In this document: in pieces, positions 54,406 to 63,212 of the stretch
Position numbering within the stretch: the first letter of the stretch is position 1
Layout: every line of letters begins with the position of its first letter
NCBI GenBank assembly: GCA_019752045.1
Contig: JAIEMP010000003.1
Coordinates: forward strand, 372,001 to 436,000
Source: Chitinophagaceae bacterium
Lineage (GTDB): Bacteria; Bacteroidota; Bacteroidia; Chitinophagales; Chitinophagaceae
DNA: 64,000 nt
Reading direction: 5' to 3'
The notes under the pieces: model-generated
Databases searched by the model: none
Told to the model about the DNA's origin: nothing
The model's input: only the letters and a program-made list of their open reading frames with translations
Translations under genes and position numbers: made by a program

Positions 54406-55851
54406 TTAAACTGCTTTGTAACAGTTCATCCACTCATTACTCAAACGCAGCAAAGATAGCTCATCAAAATGCTTTGTCATGAGCTGAAGACCAAAGGGCA
54501 ATCCATTACTGTGCCGAAACAACGGAATGGAGACAGCAGGTATGCCTGTAAGATTTGCAAACACGGTATAAATATCTGCCAGATACATTTCAACGGGGTT
54601 GTTTTTCTTTTCTCCAATCTTAAATGCAGTAGTTGGGGAAACAGGCATAAGCAAAACATCTATATCATTGAACACCAGTTTAATCTGTTCAAACAATTTG
54701 CGTCGAACTTGTTGTGCTTTGGTATAGTAGGCATCATAATATCCGCTGCTTAAAACAAAGGTGCCCAGCATGATACGTCGTTGCACTTCCTTGCCAAAGC
54801 CCTGTGACCGGTTGGCTGAGTAAAATTCTGTTAATTCTTCTTTTACTGGTGTAAACTGAGAGCCATATCGAACACCATCATAACGGGAGAGGTTGCTGCT
54901 GGCTTCTGCAGTTGTAAGAACATAATAAGCAGGAACGATGTAATCAATCAAACTAAAATCCAGTTCTTTTACCTCGTACCCATCTAGCTTACATTTTTTG
55001 ATAAAGTCTTTGTGTGCTGATCGGATTTCTTCATCAAGCCCCTCATGCTCCAGTGTTTGTTTAAAATAACCTAATACAGGTTTTGTGTTGGTTTGTACAT
55101 TCAACTCATCTGCATAGGCAGGAACGGGCAGCGATGATACCGTACTGTCAAACTCATCTGCACCGGCAATGACTGATAAAACCAATGCCACATCTTCTGC
55201 ATTATTCGCCAGTATGCCAATCTGATCAAAACTGGAACCGTATGCAATTAATCCGTGACGGCTTATTCTTCCATAACTGGGTTTCATACCAACAATACCG
55301 CAAAAGTCTGCAGGCTGCCGAACGGAGCCACCCGTATCACTTCCTAAACTCAGCATACAAAGATTGGCTTGTACAGCAACAGCCGAACCACCGGAAGAAC
55401 CACCCGGTACACGGGTTTCATCTATCTGGTTTTTTACAGGCCCGTACGCCGAGTTTTCATTACTGCTGCCCATGGCAAATTCATCGCAGTTATTGGTGCC
55501 AATGATAATGGTATCTTCGGCAAGCAGTCTTTCAACTGCCGTTGAGTTGTAAATTGAATGAAATCCTTTTAAAATGTTTGAAGCTGCTGATACGGGATGT
55601 TGCTTATATGCAATTACATCTTTTATGGTGAGTACAACGCCATGCAATTTGCCGGGTTGTTTACCTGCCATCCGTTGCTGATCCAGAAGGGTGGCCCTTT
55701 CAGTTGCTTCATCTGCAAAGCAGTGAACAAGCGCATTCAACTGCTCATGCTGTTGTATTTGCGATAAATAAAACTCTACTGCCTGTTTGCAGGAAGTTTC
55801 ATTATTCAACAAACTTGCATGATAATCCTTTATGGTTGCAAACGGATACAA
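54406..55851 (-). CDS. gatA: Glutamyl-tRNA(Gln)/aspartyl-tRNA(Asn) amidotransferase subunit A
   Basis: GatA releases ammonia from glutamine for conversion of misacylated Glu-tRNA(Gln). The 481-residue amidase has the catalytic triad K77 (LTIKDV), S152 (GGSSGGS) and S176 (SDTGGSVRQP), spaced as in known GatA. Other motifs are GMKPSYGRISRHGLIAY and FDQIGILANN. gatB and gatC are not adjacent, as is usual in this phylum. It is the upstream partner of the transglycosylase gene in a minus-strand pair. Confidence 0.95.
   Translation of the reverse strand: MYPFATIKDYHASLLNNETSCKQAVEFYLSQIQQHEQLNALVHCFADEATERATLLDQQRMAGKQPGKLHGVVLTIKDVIAYKQHPVSAASNILKGFHSIYNSTAVERLLAEDTIIIGTNNCDEFAMGSSNENSAYGPVKNQIDETRVPGGSSGGSAVAVQANLCMLSLGSDTGGSVRQPADFCGIVGMKPSYGRISRHGLIAYGSSFDQIGILANNAEDVALVLSVIAGADEFDSTVSSLPVPAYADELNVQTNTKPVLGYFKQTLEHEGLDEEIRSAHKDFIKKCKLDGYEVKELDFSLIDYIVPAYYVLTTAEASSNLSRYDGVRYGSQFTPVKEELTEFYSANRSQGFGKEVQRRIMLGTFVLSSGYYDAYYTKAQQVRRKLFEQIKLVFNDIDVLLMPVSPTTAFKIGEKKNNPVEMYLADIYTVFANLTGIPAVSIPLFRHSNGLPFGLQLMTKHFDELSLLRLSNEWMNCYKAV
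54451..54458 (-). promoter_or_regulatory. Possible internal promoter for the transglycosylase
   Basis: Minus strand TATCTTTG (TAnnTTTG) inside the last codons of gatA, about 57 bases before the ATG at 54394. Confidence 0.4.
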
Positions 55852-55897
55852 ATAGCTTTACAGCTTCAAAATAGTTGAAGAAGGAATAAATAAGTAA

Positions 55898-56113
55898 TTA
55901 CTGCTTGTTGGGTGTACTGTCGTTCGTGGTGCTGCTGTCTTCAATTTCTTTACGAACATTGCTTTTAGCATCGTTAAACTCACGAATACCTTTACCCAGT
56001 CCACGCATCAGTTCAGGAATCTTACGACCACCAAACATGATCAAAATAGCAATCACAATCAGAATAATTTCCTGTGTACCAAGTACACCGAGAAGTATGG
56101 GTTGAAAATTCAT
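55898..56113 (-). CDS. tatA: Twin-arginine translocase subunit TatA/E
   Basis: The 71-residue inner-membrane protein forms the pore of the Tat pathway for folded proteins. A transmembrane helix (EIILIVIAILIMFGG, with GTQE before it) is followed by the hinge FGGRKIPELMRGLGKGIREF, the family signature, and a charged acidic tail. The ATG at 56113 was chosen because a -7 box (56135-56142) overlaps the alternative start at 56137. tatC is not adjacent. Confidence 0.92.
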   Translation of the reverse strand: MNFQPILLGVLGTQEIILIVIAILIMFGGRKIPELMRGLGKGIREFNDAKSNVRKEIEDSSTTNDSTPNKQ

Positions 56114-56134
56114 AATCTGAAATTTATTGGAGAA

Positions 56135-56142
56135 CAAAGTTA
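56135..56142 (-). promoter_or_regulatory. -7 box of tatA
   Basis: Minus strand TAACTTTG (TAnnTTTG), start near 56131, leader about 18 bases to the ATG at 56113. Confidence 0.55.
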
Positions 56143-56177
56143 CAGTTATTTAGTACGTGGCTGGCATAAAGATTTGC

Positions 56178-56209
56178 ATAAAAAAACCTTCATAACAGAA
56201 GGTTTTAAA
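56178..56209 (-). terminator. Terminator of the 41-residue lipoprotein gene
   Basis: AAAACCTTC/GAAGGTTTT stem with a 6-base loop followed on the minus strand by TTTTTTTATGC. Confidence 0.8.
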
Positions 56210-56228
56210 TGATTTTATCCTGAACAAC

Positions 56229-56354
56229 TCAACGGATATAATTTCTGCCACATTTACCGGCTTTGCCATGAGCTGCCTGATAAGGAGAAATACCACGATT
56301 ACAGGACATTAAAAAAAAGGTAACCAGAGCTAATGCAAACAATACTTTTTTCAT
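56229..56354 (-). CDS. Very small lipoprotein, 41 residues
   Basis: An ATG frame of 41 codons: lipoprotein signal MKKVLFALALVTFFLMSC with lipobox LMSC and a Cys18 lipidation site, then a basic mature part of only 24 residues (NRGISPYQAAHGKAGKCGRN, ending in YIR). The basic lipidated peptide suggests an envelope anchor or small stress protein, but the function is unknown. It has its own terminator 20 bases downstream, which supports reality. It lies alone between tatA and rplS. Confidence 0.72.
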   Translation of the reverse strand: MKKVLFALALVTFFLMSCNRGISPYQAAHGKAGKCGRNYIR

Positions 56355-56470
56355 AACCGAAACAAATTATTTTTTTAAAAAATAGTGTACAGTTTGTTTC
56401 GATAGGGATGGAATTTTGTAGTGTTTATTTAAACGAAGCTCAATATACAAACGAAAGTTCATCTGTAAAA

Positions 56471-56506
56471 GTATAAAGCGGAAAGATTTTTCTTTCCGCT
56501 TTATAC
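56471..56506. terminator. Perfect 16-bp hairpin after rplS
   Basis: GTATAAAGCGGAAAGA/TCTTTCCGCTTTATAC with a TTTT loop. It lies 8 bases downstream of the rplS stop (56514) on the minus strand. It has no strong T-tract, so it may work as a stabilising 3' hairpin as much as a terminator. Confidence 0.75.
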
Positions 56507-56513
56507 ACTATGC

Positions 56514-56867
56514 TTATTTCATACGCTTTTCCTTAATACGGGCGCTCTTACCACTTCTTTCACGGAGGTAGAAGAGTTTGGCACGGCTTACTTTACCTAC
56601 TTTATTCAGTTCTACCGAATCAACATTGGGTGAACTGTAAGGGAATGTACGCTCAACACCTACACCATCAGAGATCTTACGCACTGTAAATGTGGCAGTT
56701 GCACCTAGTCCCTGACGCTTAATCACATCGCCACGAAAGCTCTGGATACGCTCTTTACCGCCTTCAACAATTTTGTAGTTAACGGTAACATTATCACCTG
56801 CTTTAAACTTAGGATATTCCTTTTTAGCAGTTAATTGCTCATGTATAAATGCAACAGCGGCGTTCAT
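56514..56867 (-). CDS. rplS: 50S ribosomal protein L19
   Basis: L19 lies at the subunit interface. The 117-residue protein has the standard motifs [34 protein letters not shown] and [20 protein letters not shown] followed by [20 protein letters not shown]. Length is normal. It is monocistronic with a clear -7 box (56889-56896). The usual neighbours trmD and rimM are not here. Confidence 0.97.
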   Translation of the reverse strand: MNAAVAFIHEQLTAKKEYPKFKAGDNVTVNYKIVEGGKERIQSFRGDVIKRQGLGATATFTVRKISDGVGVERTFPYSSPNVDSVELNKVGKVSRAKLFYLRERSGKSARIKEKRMK

Positions 56868-56888
56868 AACTCTTAATTTTTAGGACGG

Positions 56889-56896
56889 CAAAGGTA
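56889..56896 (-). promoter_or_regulatory. -7 box of rplS
   Basis: Minus strand TACCTTTG (TAnnTTTG), leader about 17 bases to the ATG at 56867. Confidence 0.6.
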
Positions 56897-56913
56897 GGGG
56901 GATTTTGCAGGAA

Positions 56914-56986
56914 TTGGTAATTTGTGAGAAGGAATTTGGAAAAAAAAATGATTTCCTCTTTCCCAATCCCTAATTCCCAATTACTC
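56914..56986. repeat. Degenerate GGAATTGGTAATTTG-type inverted repeat
   Basis: Left arm AATTGGTAATTTGTGAG, right arm CCCAATCCCTAATTCCCAAT, between rny and rplS. Same style as other spacer repeats. Confidence 0.5.
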
Positions 56987-56991
56987 TCTAA

Positions 56992-58557
56992 CTATCTCGC
57001 CACGTTTACAGCTCTTTTTTCTCTGATTACAGTTACTTTAATCTGACCGGGATAAACCATTTCGGTTTGTATTTTTTGGGCCATTTCAAAACTCAGTTTA
57101 TCCGATTCTGAATCGGTTACTTTTTCAGCTTCTACAATCACCCTTAATTCACGACCGGCCTGGATGGCATACGCTTTTTCAACACCCGGATATGTCATTG
57201 CTAAACTCTCAAGGTCTTTAATACGTTGGAGGTATTGTTGCATGATTTCACGACGGGCTCCCGGTCTTGCACCACTGATGGCATCGCAAGCCTGAACAAT
57301 GGGCGAAATCACATATTGCATCTCCATTTCATCGTGGTGGGCACCAATTGCATTCACCACTGCCGGGTTTTCTCCATATTTCTCCGCCAGTTTGGCTCCG
57401 AGTAAGGCGTGGCTCAGTTCGGTTTCTTCATCGGGAACTTTACCAATATCATGTAACAATCCGGCACGTTTAGCCAGTTTAGCATTTAAGCCCAGTTCTG
57501 CTGCCATTATACCGCATAGATTGGCTGTTTCACGACTGTGCATCAACAGGTTTTGACCATATGATGAGCGAAAACGCATACGACCTACCATCCGGATTAA
57601 TTCTTTGTGTAACCCATGAATACCCAGTTCAATCACTGTGCGTTCACCAATTTCCATTACCTGCTCATCTAACTGACGCTTGGTTTTCTCTACCACTTCT
57701 TCAATACGTGCAGGGTGGATACGACCATCGGCCACTAAACGCTGTAAGCTTAAACGGGCAACCTCACGACGAAGAGGATCAAATGATGAAAGAAGAATTG
57801 CTTCCGGCGTATCATCCACAATCAGATCTACACCCGTTGCTGCTTCAATAGCACGGATGTTACGGCCTTCACGTCCTATGATCTGGCCTTTTATTTCATC
57901 GCTCTCAAGATTAAACACTGTTACAGTGTTTTCAATAGTTTGTTCTGCAGCTGTACGTTGTATAGACTGAATAACAATTTTACGGGCTTCTTTATTGGCC
58001 TTGAGCTTTGCATCTTCAATAATTTCCTGTTGTAAAACAAGCGCTCTTGTCTGAGCTTCCTGTTTCAGGCTTTCAATCAATTGATTTTTTGCCTCGTCGG
58101 CACTAAGACCGGCAATTTTTTCCAGCCGACGAATATGTTCTTCCTGGTGTTTCTCCAGTTCTGTACGTTTCAGATTTACTACCTCTATCTGGCGGCTCAG
58201 ATTTTCTTTAATAGCTTCATTTTCCTTGATCTGCTTCTCAAGATTCGTTTCTTTTTGATTAATAGATTGCTCTTTCTGACGGGCACGGTTTTCACTTTCG
58301 CTTATTTTTCTGTTGCGTTCGTTTACTTCTCTGTCGTGCTCCGATTTTAATTGCACAAACTTTTCTTTTGCTTCCAGCTCTTTTTCTTTCCGGATGGTTT
58401 CTGCTCTCAGCTGTGCTTCTTTAAGTATAGTTTGTGCCTGGAGATCGGCTTCTTCAACCTGCTTTTTTGTGTTTTTAGCAAAGGCAAATCGTCCGGCTAC
58501 TGCACCAATAAGTAATGCGGCAACTCCGATTATGATGTATACAATTGTAGGTTCCAT
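56992..58557 (-). CDS. rny: Ribonuclease Y
   Basis: Membrane-tethered endoribonuclease that starts mRNA decay. The 521-residue protein has an N-terminal membrane anchor ([20 protein letters not shown]), a long coiled coil (about 30-200), a KH domain ([19 protein letters not shown]) and an HD domain ([20 protein letters not shown]) with the metal residues. The ending ([12 protein letters not shown]) is typical. It is a member of the pheT/zapA/rny neighbourhood common in Bacteroidota, although the exported protein gene between is on the opposite strand. Confidence 0.96.
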   Translation of the reverse strand: MEPTIVYIIIGVAALLIGAVAGRFAFAKNTKKQVEEADLQAQTILKEAQLRAETIRKEKELEAKEKFVQLKSEHDREVNERNRKISESENRARQKEQSINQKETNLEKQIKENEAIKENLSRQIEVVNLKRTELEKHQEEHIRRLEKIAGLSADEAKNQLIESLKQEAQTRALVLQQEIIEDAKLKANKEARKIVIQSIQRTAAEQTIENTVTVFNLESDEIKGQIIGREGRNIRAIEAATGVDLIVDDTPEAILLSSFDPLRREVARLSLQRLVADGRIHPARIEEVVEKTKRQLDEQVMEIGERTVIELGIHGLHKELIRMVGRMRFRSSYGQNLLMHSRETANLCGIMAAELGLNAKLAKRAGLLHDIGKVPDEETELSHALLGAKLAEKYGENPAVVNAIGAHHDEMEMQYVISPIVQACDAISGARPGARREIMQQYLQRIKDLESLAMTYPGVEKAYAIQAGRELRVIVEAEKVTDSESDKLSFEMAQKIQTEMVYPGQIKVTVIREKRAVNVAR

Positions 58558-58711
58558 TGTTGTTGACTGGTTTATTTTGTTCTGACTGCGAATCGTTCCT
58601 CTCTATGGCTTTTTTTTGATACATAGTGGGAATATGGTGGGCGAAATTACTAAAAATAAGCCAGTTACAGCATTTGCCGGGTACTGAATACAAAAGCAGT
58701 TAAAACATTTG

Positions 58712-58742
58712 TTTGGATGTACCTGTAACCGCTTTAGTTTTG
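58712..58742 (+). promoter_or_regulatory. Complete Bacteroidota promoter for the exported protein gene
   Basis: TTTG at 58712-58715, exactly 19 bases, then TAGTTTTG at 58735-58742: a full match to TTTG-N19-TAnnTTTG. Start near 58747, leader about 14 bases to the ATG at 58761. Confidence 0.8.
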
Positions 58743-58760
58743 CCTACTAAACAATTTGAA

Positions 58761-59600
58761 ATGAAACTACTGATAACTTTATGTTTTGCACTTTTACTTG
58801 TTCATGGAGCCACGGCTCAAAAACTATCTCCTTGGGGGGTTCAGCTGAAAACCGGCGAAAAACTTAAGATCTCCAACATATCAACCAACAATATTAACCA
58901 GCAAATGATGGGGCAGGAGATACAGATTAATATCACTGCAACCCTTTCAGATTCATTGTATGTAAAAAGCGAAACCGCAGAGAGTTTCAGCATCAGTAAA
59001 GTAACCAATCGGATAATAATGGAAATGGATGCCATGGGGCAACAACGTTCGTATGATTCGGATAAAGCAGAAGACAGGGAAGGTGAAATTGGTGAAAAGT
59101 TTAAAGACAAAATTGGCGTGTCGGTTGACGCAAATGTTAGCAGAAAGGGTATAGTAAAGGTTACTTCCATTGCTCCTGTTGCTGAACAAGATGCAATGGG
59201 TGGAATGATGAATATGAATAATGATTCTGCAACACTTGCCGGTCTTTTTTTGAACTCGCCCCTAAAAGAAATTAGTGTTGGTGGGTCCTGGACAGATTCA
59301 ATTGTTACAACTGCCGGTAAAATGGAAACCTTGTATACGTTTATAAAGGCAGAGCAGGGTATTGCATACCTCAGCTTTACATTAAAAGGAACCATCGAAG
59401 GAACCAGCAATGCAAATGGAATGGAAGTGAAATCAAAAATTCAAACTACGGGCTCCGGAACATTGATGCTGGAGTTGAAATCAGGTTTAGTACTTGAACG
59501 AATAACCGAAACAAAGCTGAACGGAACCAGTGAGGCAATGGGTATGGAAATTCCATTAACCGGAGAGAGTAAAACAACAGTGAAAGTAACCAGATATTAG
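58761..59600 (+). CDS. Exported protein of unknown function (possibly DUF6263-like)
   Basis: The 279-residue precursor has a signal peptide (LLITLCFALLLVHGATAQ) and a mature part of alternating strands and short Thr/Ser-rich turns, with EISVGGSWTDSIVTTAGKME and SKIQTTGSGTLMLELKSGLV. It resembles a Bacteroidota family of exported beta proteins (DUF6263), but I am only partly sure of the number. The ATG at 58761 is set by the perfect promoter at 58712-58742, which overlaps any longer start. It is the only plus-strand gene in a run of minus-strand ones, and its stop overlaps the zapA stop. Confidence 0.72.
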   Translation: MKLLITLCFALLLVHGATAQKLSPWGVQLKTGEKLKISNISTNNINQQMMGQEIQINITATLSDSLYVKSETAESFSISKVTNRIIMEMDAMGQQRSYDSDKAEDREGEIGEKFKDKIGVSVDANVSRKGIVKVTSIAPVAEQDAMGGMMNMNNDSATLAGLFLNSPLKEISVGGSWTDSIVTTAGKMETLYTFIKAEQGIAYLSFTLKGTIEGTSNANGMEVKSKIQTTGSGTLMLELKSGLVLERITETKLNGTSEAMGMEIPLTGESKTTVKVTRY

Positions 59601-59896
59601 GGTTGAACAAGGAGCTGATCAATGATCTGCTCCAGCTTTATAATTGCTGCTGAAGCCTGTGTCTGATCGGTTTCAGCAGCAATTATATTATTGCCCGAAC
59701 TTGTTTCTGTGGCATACCACACCAGTACCATGGCAACATAATCCTGCATGTCTTTACCGGCAAACATGGTTTTAAATTCAAGAATTTTATCGTTGATGGT
59801 TTTTACTGTTTTGCGCACTTGTTCTTCATCTGCCGCACTTACTTTAATGCGGTAGCTGCGGTCGCCGATAACAATATTTACAGGGATCAGTTCCAT
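59597..59896 (-). CDS. zapA: Cell division protein ZapA
   Basis: ZapA crosslinks FtsZ filaments at the division site. The 99-residue protein starts with the family pattern (VNIVIGDRSYRIKVSAADEE, then VRKTVKTINDKILEFK) and ends in a coiled coil (AAIIKLEQIIDQLL). It is 20 bases downstream of a coiled-coil gene and then pheT, so the three are one operon. It overlaps the end of the convergent exported gene by 4 bases. Confidence 0.88.
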   Translation of the reverse strand: MELIPVNIVIGDRSYRIKVSAADEEQVRKTVKTINDKILEFKTMFAGKDMQDYVAMVLVWYATETSSGNNIIAAETDQTQASAAIIKLEQIIDQLLVQP

Positions 59897-59915
59897 GTGC
59901 GAATAACAAAAACGG

Positions 59916-60203
59916 TTAACGGGTTAATAAAGCAATGCAACGGTCTATTTCCGTAACAAAATGATTCAGTTTTTTTTCGAGTTCTTTTTTTTCTTTCTCA
60001 TCCAGTTGATGTTGCGATGCTTTTAACATGGCATTCTCCAGCTCCAGTACTTCAAACTCCTGTTTCTTTTCGGTCTGTACTTCTTTTAATCCATTCAGTT
60101 GATCTTTCAACCGTTGGTTTTCTTTTTCCAGCTGCTGGTGTTTCTTCACCAGCAATTGAACTTTTTGCTGCAGGGTTTGAATATGTTGATCAAGCAAAGA
60201 CAA
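59916..60203 (-). CDS. Coiled-coil protein, ZapB-like
   Basis: The 95-residue protein is one long coiled coil: QTLQQKVQLLVKKHQQLEKE, then RLKDQLNGLKEVQTEKKQEF and a second helix to the end. Its position directly between pheT and zapA, and its heptads, suggest a FtsZ-ring partner like ZapB, but sequence similarity cannot be judged by eye for coiled coils. It starts 20 bases after the pheT stop. Confidence 0.72.
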   Translation of the reverse strand: MSLLDQHIQTLQQKVQLLVKKHQQLEKENQRLKDQLNGLKEVQTEKKQEFEVLELENAMLKASQHQLDEKEKKELEKKLNHFVTEIDRCIALLTR

Positions 60204-60223
60204 GCTGTGTAATTTTTAAATGA

Positions 60224-62647
60224 TTACTTTCTGATTTCGGCTGAAAATTGTTTTTCCAGTGCAGCAATTAAAATGCTCATCATCTTTTCTGTTTCCTGAT
60301 CGGTTAATGTTTTTTCATCGTCCTGGAAAACAAAATTCAAGGCCAGTGATTTTTTATCTGCACCAATTTTTTCACTTTCAAACACATCGAATAGTGCAAC
60401 AGATTTTAAACGATTCACTTTGGCAGTGAAGATGGTTTTTTCTACTTCGGCATACGTAACTGCTTTTGCAATTACAATGGCCAGATCTCTTTCAACAGCC
60501 GGGAAACGTGGAATTTCTTTATACTCCAATTTTGTTTTTGAAGCAAGCAGAGTTAAAGCTGTCCAGTTAATATCAGCAAAGTAAACAGGCTGCTTAATAT
60601 CAAATTGTTTTAATTGTGCTGCATCTACAATGCCAATTTCAGCAACCACTTGTTTTTTAACTTTATAGCTGATCATTCCGCTAAAACCTTTTCTTGGTTC
60701 AGCCAATTCTGTTTCAGCAGTTACACCTGCCTGTTGTAAAATTCCATTCACAACTGCTTTCAGAAAATACACATCGGTTGCAGCTGCTTTTTGTTTCCAC
60801 GATGATTCATTGTTCCCCGAAGTATAAATCGCCAGGTGATCTGTTTCAAAGTATTTACCAACAGCTGAAGTAGTGTACGTTTTACCAAATTCAAATAAAC
60901 GCAAATTGTTATTTCTGCGGTTTAAATTAAAAGCAATGCATTGCAATCCTGTTTCCAGCATGGATGGGCGCATTACATTTAATTCAGCACTCAGGTTGTT
61001 GAGCATCTTTACCGTTGTTTCCAGCACATCTTCTCCATACCATGCACTGTTGGCAATGGAGTTGGTAAAGATTTCATGAAAACCCTGACCGGCAAGACTG
61101 TTGCTGATTTTTTCTTTGTAGGCAAATGCAGTAAAGTCGGCTTCTATAGATGGGGAGATGGTAATACTGGTGGGGATCTCCACATTATCCAATCCATCAA
61201 TACGCATAATCTCTTCTGCAAGATCGGCAGGCAATTCCATATCGGGTTTGCTTAACGGGGCAGCAACCCATAACTCATCAATAGAATCTTTAACGATTTC
61301 AAAATTCAGTGATTCAAAAATTTTCTTCACCGTATCAGGATGGTAATTTTTGCCGCTGATTTTTTTGAGATAATGATATTTGATAGCAATCTGCGTTTTT
61401 TGTTTTGGATCCGGATATACATCAACCACATCACTTGCTATTTCACCATTACCCAATTCTTTGATCAACAGAGCTGCACGTTTTAACACATGCACCGTAT
61501 TGCTGATGTCAACTCCTTTTTCAAAACGTGTGGCAGCATCTGTACGTAAATTATGACGGAACGATGTTTTTCGAGTTGTAACCGGATTGAACCATGCACT
61601 TTCTAAAAAGATATTTGTGGTGGTTTCTTTTACACCGCTTCTCAATCCACCAAACACACCAGCCATACACATGGCATCTTCTTTATTACAGATCATCAGA
61701 TCTTCTGCACTTAATTTTCTTTCTTTTTCATCCAGTGTGGTAAAGACGGTTCCTTCGGGTAATGTTTTTACAATCACTTCTCCACCTGTAATGGCATCTG
61801 CATCAAAGGCATGCAAAGGCTGTCCGGTTTCGTGTAAGATATAGTTGGTAATGTCTACAATATTATTGATGGGTCTCAGTCCGATGGCTTTTAAGCGTTG
61901 CTGCATCCATACCGGACTTTCTTTCACCGTTACATTTTTAATACTTACGCCTGCATAACGTTGACAGGCATTTGCATTTTCTATTTTTACAGAAATGGGT
62001 AACGATTTGTTATCTGGTTTAAAGCCATTGCTGAAAGGAGATTTCAGTGCATATTGTTTCTTATCATGAAAATTGAGATAAGCAATCACATCTCTCGCTG
62101 TGCCCATATGACTCATGGCATCCATATGGTTGGGTGTTAAACCGATTTCAATGATCCAATCGGTATACAACTGGAAATAATCAGCGGCAAGTGTGCCAAC
62201 CTTTGCATCTTCTTTTAAAATAAGAATGCCTTCATGATTTGTTCCCATGCCAATTTCATCTTCGGCACAAATCATTCCATGACTTTCCACACCTCGAATC
62301 TTTGCTTTTTTCATAGTCAACGGATCGCCGTTGATGGGGTAAATGGTTGTTCCAATAGTTGCTACCACTACTTTTTGTCCGACTGCAACATTAGGAGCAC
62401 CGCAAACAATTTGTAAAGGATCGCCACTGCCAATATTTACTGTTGTTAAACTTAATTTATCAGCATCAGGATGTTTTACGCAGGTTAATACTTCACCTAT
62501 CACCAAGCCTTTTAAACCACCTTTTATTTCTTCATATGGTTCCATACTTTCCACTTCAAGTCCAATAGAAGTGAGGATGCGGCTTAAACGTTCCGGTTCA
62601 ACCTGCACAGGAAGATATTCATGCAGCCATTTATAACTGATAGTCAT
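60224..62647 (-). CDS. pheT: Phenylalanyl-tRNA synthetase beta subunit
   Basis: The beta chain of the PheRS heterotetramer, 807 residues as in the family. It has the N-terminal tRNA-binding EMAP-like domain (VKHPDADKLSLTTVNIG), B3/4 editing domain (about 200-400), B5 domain, catalytic-like core (RPSMLETGLQCIAFNLNRRN) and the C-terminal ferredoxin-like anticodon-binding domain (FPAVERDLAIVI and SVALFDVFE). pheS is elsewhere. The gene has a near-complete promoter (CAAA/CAAAGATA box at 62677-62684). Confidence 0.97.
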   Translation of the reverse strand: MTISYKWLHEYLPVQVEPERLSRILTSIGLEVESMEPYEEIKGGLKGLVIGEVLTCVKHPDADKLSLTTVNIGSGDPLQIVCGAPNVAVGQKVVVATIGTTIYPINGDPLTMKKAKIRGVESHGMICAEDEIGMGTNHEGILILKEDAKVGTLAADYFQLYTDWIIEIGLTPNHMDAMSHMGTARDVIAYLNFHDKKQYALKSPFSNGFKPDNKSLPISVKIENANACQRYAGVSIKNVTVKESPVWMQQRLKAIGLRPINNIVDITNYILHETGQPLHAFDADAITGGEVIVKTLPEGTVFTTLDEKERKLSAEDLMICNKEDAMCMAGVFGGLRSGVKETTTNIFLESAWFNPVTTRKTSFRHNLRTDAATRFEKGVDISNTVHVLKRAALLIKELGNGEIASDVVDVYPDPKQKTQIAIKYHYLKKISGKNYHPDTVKKIFESLNFEIVKDSIDELWVAAPLSKPDMELPADLAEEIMRIDGLDNVEIPTSITISPSIEADFTAFAYKEKISNSLAGQGFHEIFTNSIANSAWYGEDVLETTVKMLNNLSAELNVMRPSMLETGLQCIAFNLNRRNNNLRLFEFGKTYTTSAVGKYFETDHLAIYTSGNNESSWKQKAAATDVYFLKAVVNGILQQAGVTAETELAEPRKGFSGMISYKVKKQVVAEIGIVDAAQLKQFDIKQPVYFADINWTALTLLASKTKLEYKEIPRFPAVERDLAIVIAKAVTYAEVEKTIFTAKVNRLKSVALFDVFESEKIGADKKSLALNFVFQDDEKTLTDQETEKMMSILIAALEKQFSAEIRK

Positions 62648-63212
62648 TCTTTACGCTTCTTTAATTCAGAAAGCTGCAAAGATAATTCTTTGAAGGCTTG
62701 CTGCACAAAGGACTTTTAATCAACAGCTGTTTAATAAGTTTAAAAAACGACCGGAAAAAAGGATAACTGAGAGGTATAATCGAAATGTTGTGTAAAAAGA
62801 AAAATAAACAGCTGAAAAGATGCACTCCTGTTGATTTCAATGAAAAAAAAGAAGTCGAAAAGACAAAAAAATCCATATTGTAATCGTAGCCATGTAGCCA
62901 AAAAACAGAGCGGAAATCTTTTCGCACAGCCTGTGTGGAAATACTGGAAATTACGTCGTAAAATTAATTTAAATTGAAGATAACTGATGGCTTTTGTGTG
63001 GATAGGGTGTAAAAAACGGTGGATAACCTTGGTTTGGATGTGCATAGCTATGGTAAAAATATAGGAGAGGAAATGATTTTTTTGAACGCTCCATTCCCAT
63101 TACATTCGTTCCCCTTTCGTAGGTAACAATTGCTTAACACAGCAAACCGGTTTTGCAAAGCACTACAAACGAAAAGAGTTTTCACCCAAAGCCAAAAACA
63201 GCAGGAACTACA
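62648..63212. other. 565-bp AT-rich divergent spacer with DnaA-box-like sites
   Basis: Between divergent pheT and dnaB. Contains two near-consensus DnaA boxes, TGTGGATAG (62997-63005) and GGTGGATAA (63018-63026), a weaker TGTGGAAAT (62934-62942), and a nearby AT-rich stretch (AAAATTAATTTAAATTGAAG). No gene seen; short minus-strand frames of 88 and 101 codons here look random (Phe/Phe-rich). Confidence 0.5.
62677..62709 (-). promoter_or_regulatory. Promoter of the pheT-zapA operon
   Basis: On the minus strand TTTG (62706-62709), 21 bases, then TATCTTTG (62677-62684). Leader about 25 bases to the ATG at 62647. Confidence 0.65.

Noticed and set aside
62661-63045. Minus-strand frames of 88 and 101 codons between pheT and dnaB
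   Set aside because: Phe/Leu/Ser-rich, overlapping each other in the AT-rich spacer; typical chance frames.
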